This document shows, one piece after another, positions 57,634 to 64,000 of a stretch of DNA of 64,000 nucleotides (its first letter is position 1; every line of letters begins with the position of its first letter). This DNA is from Parasitella parasitica (Eukaryota; Mucoromycota; Mucoromycetes; Mucorales; Mucoraceae). Both the position numbers and the translations under genes were made by a program. The stretch is taken from positions 126,477-190,476 of the forward strand of contig MU619292.1 in NCBI GenBank assembly GCA_025201805.1, read 5' to 3'. Under the pieces are notes generated by a model, which saw nothing but the letters and a program-made list of their open reading frames with translations, had not been told where the DNA came from and searched no databases.

Positions 57634-60498
57634 TTATTGACCATGATGATAAGCTTTAATTATGCCGTCTGCTCCACCACTAATCATCCAAGGAAACGAT
57701 GGATGGAATTTGGCATCCAATACACCCTCGTCTCCTTTTCTACGATGAGCAGAAAATTCCTGTATACAGGATTTTGATGCTACATCCCATAGACGTATCG
57801 AGGAATCATGACCTCCAGAGACCATGCCTGTACCAGCGGAATCAATGTTAAGACTCGTTACCGCGTCAAGGTGACCAGATACTGATTGTATACATTCACC
57901 TATTTTTGTTGTTATACAGTATGTTAAATTTGGGACAACAGGAAACAAAAAAAAAAAAAAAAGGTCATATTCGTACCTGATTTTAAATCGTAGAATCGGA
58001 TATGACGATCCTCATGCCCTGACACAATAATGGGCATTGTAGGATGCGATACAATGCAGTTGATCTGTGTAGCAAATGTATTATCTATAAAGAAACGAAT
58101 GCATTAATTATTTCGCCCTGCCCTGGTTTGCTAAAACTTGCCATATGAGTCATCGCTGCCCTTCATTGTCATGATAACTTGTCCTGTCTCAACATCATAT
58201 AGTCGAATTTTGGCATTTGCAAATGACACGGCAATCTTGTGAATGTCTGTTTGGCAAAAGTCCAATGAGGTTGGTGCCACTATCGATATTATGTTTGCAG
58301 TGAATTTCATTGTACTTTGATTCGTAAATCCAAATATGCATAAATACCTTTGTCTTTAAGAGCGCCTTCTGTTGAAATGCCATCAAATGTCCATGAACTC
58401 TTTAGCAGATTTCCACTTGTCTGAGTGTCCCAAATCTTGACAGTTCCATCAGCTGAAGCCGAGGCTAATAAATTACTATGGTAGTTATCCGGAGAAAGCT
58501 TGAAATCCCAAATTGCATCTGTATGGCCAATGTATGTTGCTTCGTTCATGGATGGGTCTAAAGATGAACGTATAAATATCAACATCGCAGAACAGAGAAT
58601 ACAAGCGCATATTATTCATTACCAACAGGCGAGAAGGGACCTCTTTCTTCACCAGGCAACTTCCAAACTCTAATGCTAGAATCCAAAGATGCCGAATAAA
58701 CTCTATTTTGAGAAGCTGAAATAGCCACTGCTGTAACTACATTGGTATGTCCTCTAAAAGTGATACTAGGATCTGCCTCCTCATGTGAACCTCTAAAATA
58801 CCGCTTAGATATCCTTCCCAAATGTTCACATACATAAAACACCTACTTTTTGGCCGCGTTTCCGTCTTTACCAGTGGCTCTTTGTAAGTTCCATATTTTT
58901 ACAGTGCCATCATCAGAGCCTGATGCAGCAATCATTTCTTTTGGATGAAATGCTACAGTTCTGACAGAGTCGAGATGCCTAGAATGATTTAATTTTAGAC
59001 CTTGAGCAATTTGCCGCTATTGCCATTTTCATAATGATTATTTTACCCTTTGATTGTTACTCTAGGCTTCCATATTTTTGGCTGAAGTCGGTGGCTATCA
59101 ATTTCACCAATCTATTACAATTTCCTTATTATTATTTCCATCGATCTCCTTAATAAATCAATGGGCTTACTTGGTTAGGATCAAAATCACCAGCTAGTAC
59201 ACGGTTTTGATCTACTTGGCTTTGTCCACCTTTACTGGCGTGTTTCAGTAATTTCTTTACCTTTTCTTCTGACAGGTGAAATTTCTCTTGGATTTGAAGG
59301 GACTATTTAGAAATGATTTGTAATTTTTTTTTTTTTTTTTTTTTTTTTAAAAATCTCACTGTTCACTGTAATAAATCTCCTACTTTACCAATGATTCACT
59401 ATCCTGTGATGCAGAATAGTTTTCCTTTTCCTCCTTAATATTGTTAATCATGGCCACCTCATCTACGTTGGCTGGGACCTCGACACCAATGTCTTCCCTT
59501 TGGCTGAGTGTTGACTTCTTGGGGATAGGGCTTGAAGCATTACTACTACCATTGCATTTTTTCAATGAGGAGGACGTCTTGCGCTGTTGCTGTTGCTGTT
59601 GTTGTTGCTGTTGTCCGCGTGAACCTGCAGCAGAAAGTACGGGTGAATTCTGATTGCTATTATTGTTATGTGGAGGCGGAGCTCTGCGAATAGACGAAGA
59701 ACGCTCATTCGATAGGGTGGGTGAACGTGAGGTTAATGCATTTGTTAGTGGGAGTTTGCTTGGAAATGAAGTCAAGTAATTAATTTCTTGGAGGCATCTA
59801 TAAAGTGTGAATATTTTTTTAAGGGGGATGTTAGTTTAAATAAAGTGAGGATAGTAAAATGAAAACGCAAACTTTACGATTTTAGAACTTCACGACTTTT
59901 TTCCTTCAATTTGTTATCAATGAATGTAGGCGCTGCGGCTGTTGGAGATGGTGATACAGCCGATGGAATCGTGGTCGTAATAGTGGAAGCTAGAAATCCG
60001 TTCAACATGAATACAACACATCTTTTTTTTTTTTTGTTCATATCACACACTCACGTATATCATTATCGGTAATTGTTGGATTAGTAGTGGTAGGTGTAGT
60101 AGTAGATGGATCTTCTGATGTGGTTGTCATGGTTACACCAGCATGTCTTTTTCTGAAAATAAAGAAAATGAACATCACCATAGCAACAAGATACCGAGAA
60201 TATCATATAAGCACATACCTTTCTTGCCTCAGAGCGTATTCCAACATTTTAACTCTTTTCATCAAAGTCAATTTTATATTCTCAACGCCTCTTCTTTCCC
60301 CTTCTAATAAGGCAATACGAGCCTTATGAACTCACTTTTAAGTAATGTTATGCAAAAATGCAAATGGCTCCAAGAACAAACCTTCAATTCAGCTCGTTCA
60401 ATAACCCATTCATTTTTTTCACGCTCAAATTTCCTCCATTCTGCTTGTAGAAAGTGCAACACACCAGGCAAAGTATATTCGGTTGATTGTTCTGACAT
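57634..60498 (-). CDS. Striatin family protein (STRIPAK scaffold)
   Basis: A multi-exon minus-strand gene, about ten or more exons. The first are 60498-60382, 60322-60219 and 60152-60055. The last is within 57948-57634. The N-terminus EYTLPGVLHFLQAEWRKFE, then EWVIERAELKARIALLEGER and KRVKMLEYALRQER, is the caveolin-binding/coiled-coil segment of striatins. A Ser/Asn/Gln-rich linker with 10 Gln follows. The C-terminal half has WD40 repeats, e.g. SASADGTVKIWDTQ, SASLDSSIRVWKL, GSDDGTVKIWNLQ and SGGHDSSIRLWDV. Striatins scaffold PP2A and GCK kinases. Fungal members (PRO11, Far8) control fruiting-body development, cell fusion or growth polarity. Not all internal splice sites were fixed. It converges on MGMT with 36 bp between stops. 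Confidence 0.9.
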
Positions 60499-61228
60499 TA
60501 TGATTAATTAACTTGTGTAAGCATGCAATAGAATCTAGCAATAAATTAGAAACAAATGCTCGAAAAATAAAAAGATATAAGAAAGTGAAAACTAGTTGAA
60601 TCAAATAAAGTGAAGAAAGAAGAAAAAAGAAAAGGGAAATTGCTTGAAAAAGGGGGTAAATAATCACTTGCAAATCAAGAACGTGACGTAAGTAGAGCAC
60701 ATATGCAAAAAGAGAAAAGCAAATACTACTAGATCTGATAATGGCTCAATGTCAACTGAAGTTTTGTAATATAATTGTCAATGTCGTCTATAATTTGCAC
60801 AGTAGTGAGAACTTGTTTTTCTCTTATTTTTTTTCAATTAATTTTTGAATAACAAGGAGATACATATTGCCTTGTTAGTCCTTACATGCTGCTGGTATAT
60901 ATTTGAATGGTGAAAAAAAAGCCAGAATACAGGATGATACGTTATTTCTCATCTCCTTGATTAATCGCAAACGGCCTATATGTTTGATCTGAGAAATCTG
61001 CTTCCAATATGACATGTATTTACATCTTTCCTGGATATAAAGATGGATCAAATTCGGCTTTCCGTATTCTTATTTAAACCAATAAAAACACGTTTAGTAC
61101 AGAGATAATTTAGGTGGTTGTCCATATTCAAAATGCGATAAAAACCCTGTTCATCAGTTCCTATTTTATTTTTCTCTCTTTTTTCCATCCTTATTTTTTT
61201 TTTCGCCTTACAAAAAAAAATCTATCAA
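60499..61228. other. Divergent intergenic region, 730 bp
   Basis: The shared promoter region of striatin and PHO88. AT-rich, with T-runs just before 61229. No gene is seen. Confidence 0.4.
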
Positions 61229-62019
61229 ATGGGTTCTCCTAGTATCATCTCCAACCCCGTCTTTAACATAGGGTTCCTTTTGGTGTCCATGCAACTTGCC
61301 AAGAAGATTGATTGGGAAGATCCTGAGGTGTTGAACTACGCCAGAATTGGTTACTACAGTGCTCAAGTCCTTGTCGTTGCTATGGCTTATGGTTTGATTG
61401 CTCTTATTAAAAAGAAGAATGGTAAGTAATTAAATGGGGGGAAGATATGTAGCAAAACGGGACAATGCTGCACACGCGTGTGCGTGATGTGTCAAAGAAA
61501 GAGCGAGCGAGATAGAAAACCTTAGGAAGGTCAAGGAATAAATTTCAAAAAACGCACATTTTTTGTGTAAAATCCATCAGTAGCTAATTCATACAATTAG
61601 ATTCTACCTCTTTGACATACGATGCACCCAAGAAGCCCGGTCAGTCTGAAGGTGCCCCAACCACTATTACCACTACTGTCAAGGATTATGATGTTGATCA
61701 AGTTAAGCAATTCATCCAATCTACCCTTACTTCAATCGTCATCATATCTGTAATGCACTGGCAATTCAAGTTTACTCAGCCTCTCTTGATGCAATCCATT
61801 TTACCCGTCAAGAACTTGCTGACTCATAAAGAAGCTTTGATTCATTTGTGGGGTGATGCTCCCGAAGGCAATCTTGTTAGACCTTTTGTTGCCGATAATC
61901 CTTTAAGTGCTCTTACCGATATGTTTGGTGGTGGAAACAATGCTGCAGCGGCTCCTGCAACTACTGATGCTCCTGCTGTTGCTGCTGATGCTACTGCTAA
62001 TCATCCTCACAAGGATTGA
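61229..62019 (+). CDS. PHO88: PHO88/SND3 ER membrane protein
   Basis: Two exons, 61229-61421 and 61601-62019, separated by a 179-nt intron (203 aa). Hydrophobic segments are VFNIGFLLVSMQLAKKI, a second at VLVVAMAYGLIALI and a third at TLTSIVIISVMHW. Conserved Pho88 features include NYARIGYYSAQ, TVKDYDVDQVKQF and WQFKFTQPLLMQSILPVKNL. In yeast, Pho88/Snd3 helps insert SRP-independent membrane proteins into the ER and affects phosphate transporter maturation. The C-terminal tail is Ala/Thr-rich. The length fits the family (yeast 188). Confidence 0.93.
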
Positions 62020-64000
62020 GAAAGGCTGCCTTCAATTGTCTTCATTGGGTTATGTGTTGGAATAGAAATTACATGTATATTTTATTAAAGGTTTGACACG
62101 CTTACGGATTTTGCAAGAAAACTTCTCATGTACCCTGTTCAATCCTCATTTCTATACAACTAAAAAGCCTGTACTTCCTTGCCAAAATTTCAATAAAATA
62201 TCATTTTATATCATCACATAACACAAGCAATTAAGAATGGATGCACAAACTTTATTCTTACCGCTTCCCTATGTTGATATGATAAATTTCCTGATTTTTT
62301 TTTAACGTAGTGGAGAAGGTTGACCACCTTTAATATATTGTGTATTAGCTATACGACGTTATACGCCGTCTACATTACAAGTTTGTGCAAACACAATTTT
62401 CTCACATGCGTAATAAATGGAAATTATGGTAATATGGTACTTGAGAGATTTAACGTAAAACGCATATGGGGTATAGGGTCCAAACAAGACAAACTTTTTC
62501 AAATAATGGTCAAAGGTACATGAAAATTAAATATGCTTTAGGATGATGCAAAAGAGGTTAGGGATTGGCGGAAGAAGGTGTCTTCATTGCTAAGATTTTG
62601 CAGATATGATAATAGACGTCATTACAGATTGTACACTTTAAGCATGAGGAAAAAGGCAAAATGCTTATATTACATGGCATTTATTTCATCCAAAAACAAA
62701 AGAGTTATTTAAAAATGAGTTTTTGAGGCCATATTATATTACTATTAATTCATATCAAGACATTTTCATGTCACCTGTGTAATGAAATGGCACCTATTAT
62801 ATGGCACCACAATTACATTAAAATAAAATCCAGATGGATCATGGCTGATCCATCCAAGAAAGAAATACATGAAAAGCACAAGTAAACATTAACAAGTGTT
62901 GGTAGAGGCTTGCACTCCTGATCAAAGTACAATCTCCTACAACCCTGGCACATGCTAATGTTGAACAACGCTACTCATAATTACAAATAAACAAATTCTA
63001 AACATGTATAAACAATGCAATTGTTAAAACAATTGCAATAATTCTAGATGCCAGAAATGGCTTGTTTATTACACAATAAGGAAAGCTCAGTCGCATTAGA
63101 AATAATCAGGATCCTCAAATATGACAATCCTGCCCAAAACCATAGTATCAATTTCAATACCAACATATCGAAATCTCAACTACAATACAAGTGAGAGAAT
63201 GTCAACAAAAGTCATTCTTCAAATAAGCTGTAAAATAAGCATTCTCACTGTAGCGAGGCAATTTTACAAGTAGTATAAATACAAGCTCTCTTAAAGATCA
63301 TATATCTTTTCTTCAGTTTTCTTTTAATCGAAAATAAAGGTGGAAAGACTATAATTGTGTGGGATCTTTTTCAAACATAAAAATAAGTACACAGAGCATT
63401 AGTCTGAAGAGAAGAGAAGAATATCATTTCTCTGGCTTTATTTTTTTTATTTTTTTATTTTCACATAAAATTGATCCCAATTTTATTGCAACTTGTAATA
63501 GGATTTGCATTTTGTTTATAAATTGAAAATAGGTGCACACTGGCAAGCATATATCAGCACTATATGATAAAAAACTGTCTATCATTAAAACGATCAATGT
63601 ATATATTTATAGCGTATTCGTCCGAAAATAGTGATTTTTTTTATAAAATGCGCATCAAACGGCTATGCCTTTGCGTACGGTCTAACAGGTATAATCAGAG
63701 CATAACTTGATTTTACTGGCCGCTGTGTCTATCAAAAGTTGCTAGCAAAAACAGTTTTATTTTTCAATATTGATCATGAATATCAGATATTTGCTCATAA
63801 CTTGTGCTAAAATAACCGTAGAACCGAGATCTAACTTGGAAAACTTAGCGTTGACTCACCTCTATCTGGAAACAACATTGATATTCATGTTTTCATTGAT
63901 ATCTATAAAATTATCAGATGATATCACAAATTAACATATCAGAATTGCATATAATCAATGATAACCTTCGATAAAGACCAAAATAATCACTGTCTTAGGC
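62020..64000. other. AT-rich region, about 2 kb, no gene seen
   Basis: Holds the PHO88 3' UTR and then sequence with frequent stops in all frames. Short frames (e.g. 62320-62523) have no motif. A perfect 9-bp inverted repeat (62833-62854) is the only clear structure. Most of the stretch is far from a gene on this strand and may be the flank of a gene to the right. Confidence 0.4.
62833..62854. repeat. Short perfect inverted repeat
   Basis: GATGGATCA, a 4-nt spacer TGGC, then TGATCCATC. The arms are exact reverse complements. It could be a protein-binding palindrome, a terminator-like hairpin, or chance. Confidence 0.5.

Overview
This window is nuclear DNA from a filamentous fungus, most likely an early-diverging one in Mucoromycota/Mucorales. 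The gene content is eukaryotic and fungal. Introns are short (about 45-180 nt) with GT..AG borders, intergenic DNA is AT-rich, and mRNA leaders and introns carry long homopolymer A/T runs. A CotH-family gene, a Cdc26, a LAMTOR1-like gene and a peroxisomal-type Lon fit that assignment. The species cannot be named from the sequence. Two runs of N (25379-25388 and 41674-41743) show that this is a draft assembly. I rebuilt exon structures by hand from splice sites and reading-frame continuity.

Layout. 1-193: 5' end of an unidentified minus-strand gene. 379-5041: GLE1 (mRNA export) converging on GCP3/Spc98 (gamma-tubulin complex), 25 bp apart. 5042-7167: AT-rich, no convincing gene. 7168-9062: allantoicase fused to ureidoglycolate lyase. 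9486-11591: COG8. 12210-14252: ZIP9-type zinc transporter converging on a bacterial-type cytidylate kinase. 15309-17517: divergent importin-alpha-like armadillo protein. 17675-18302: LAMTOR1-like Ragulator anchor. 18429-19666: LYR-motif protein. 19899-20832: Rab18-type GTPase. 21802-23597: poly(A)-binding protein with A-rich tracts in its leader. 24217-25378: Lsb1/Pin3-like SH3 protein cut by an assembly gap. 26226-27524: Hem25/SLC25A38 mitochondrial glycine carrier. 28090-30087: nucleotidyltransferase-like domain fused to a glucuronokinase-like GHMP kinase. 30885-32829: secreted CotH-family protein.

34243-34569: CDC26 (APC/C). 34726-37020: single-pass kelch membrane protein. 37325-40157: Zn2Cys6 transcription factor with a 22-residue polyQ, followed by a decayed collinear copy of its 3' half (40380-41560). 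41853-43436: oxalyl-CoA-synthetase-type acyl-CoA ligase with a PTS1-like tail. 44271-46052 and 55739-56761: F-box-like proteins. 48190-48519: small Cys-rich protein. 50066-50431: small hypothetical. 50611-51996: mitochondrial enoyl-ACP/CoA reductase (Etr1/MECR). 52309-55346: peroxisomal-type Lon. 56991-57597: MGMT. 57634-60498: striatin. 61229-62019: PHO88/SND3. 62020-64000: AT-rich, no gene seen.

The genes are mostly unrelated housekeeping functions, as expected in eukaryotes. Possible functional links are purine-ring nitrogen recovery within one fused enzyme (two steps of allantoin use), organelle functions (Hem25, Etr1, an LYR protein, peroxisomal Lon and the PTS1 acyl-CoA ligase), and membrane traffic or nutrient signalling (COG8, Rab18, LAMTOR1). 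The most notable items are the two fusion enzymes, two 7-nt microexons in neighbouring genes, the bacterial-type CMP kinase in a fungus, the A-tract leader of PAB1, and the tandem relic of the zinc-cluster factor. I did not find one obviously novel multi-gene system.
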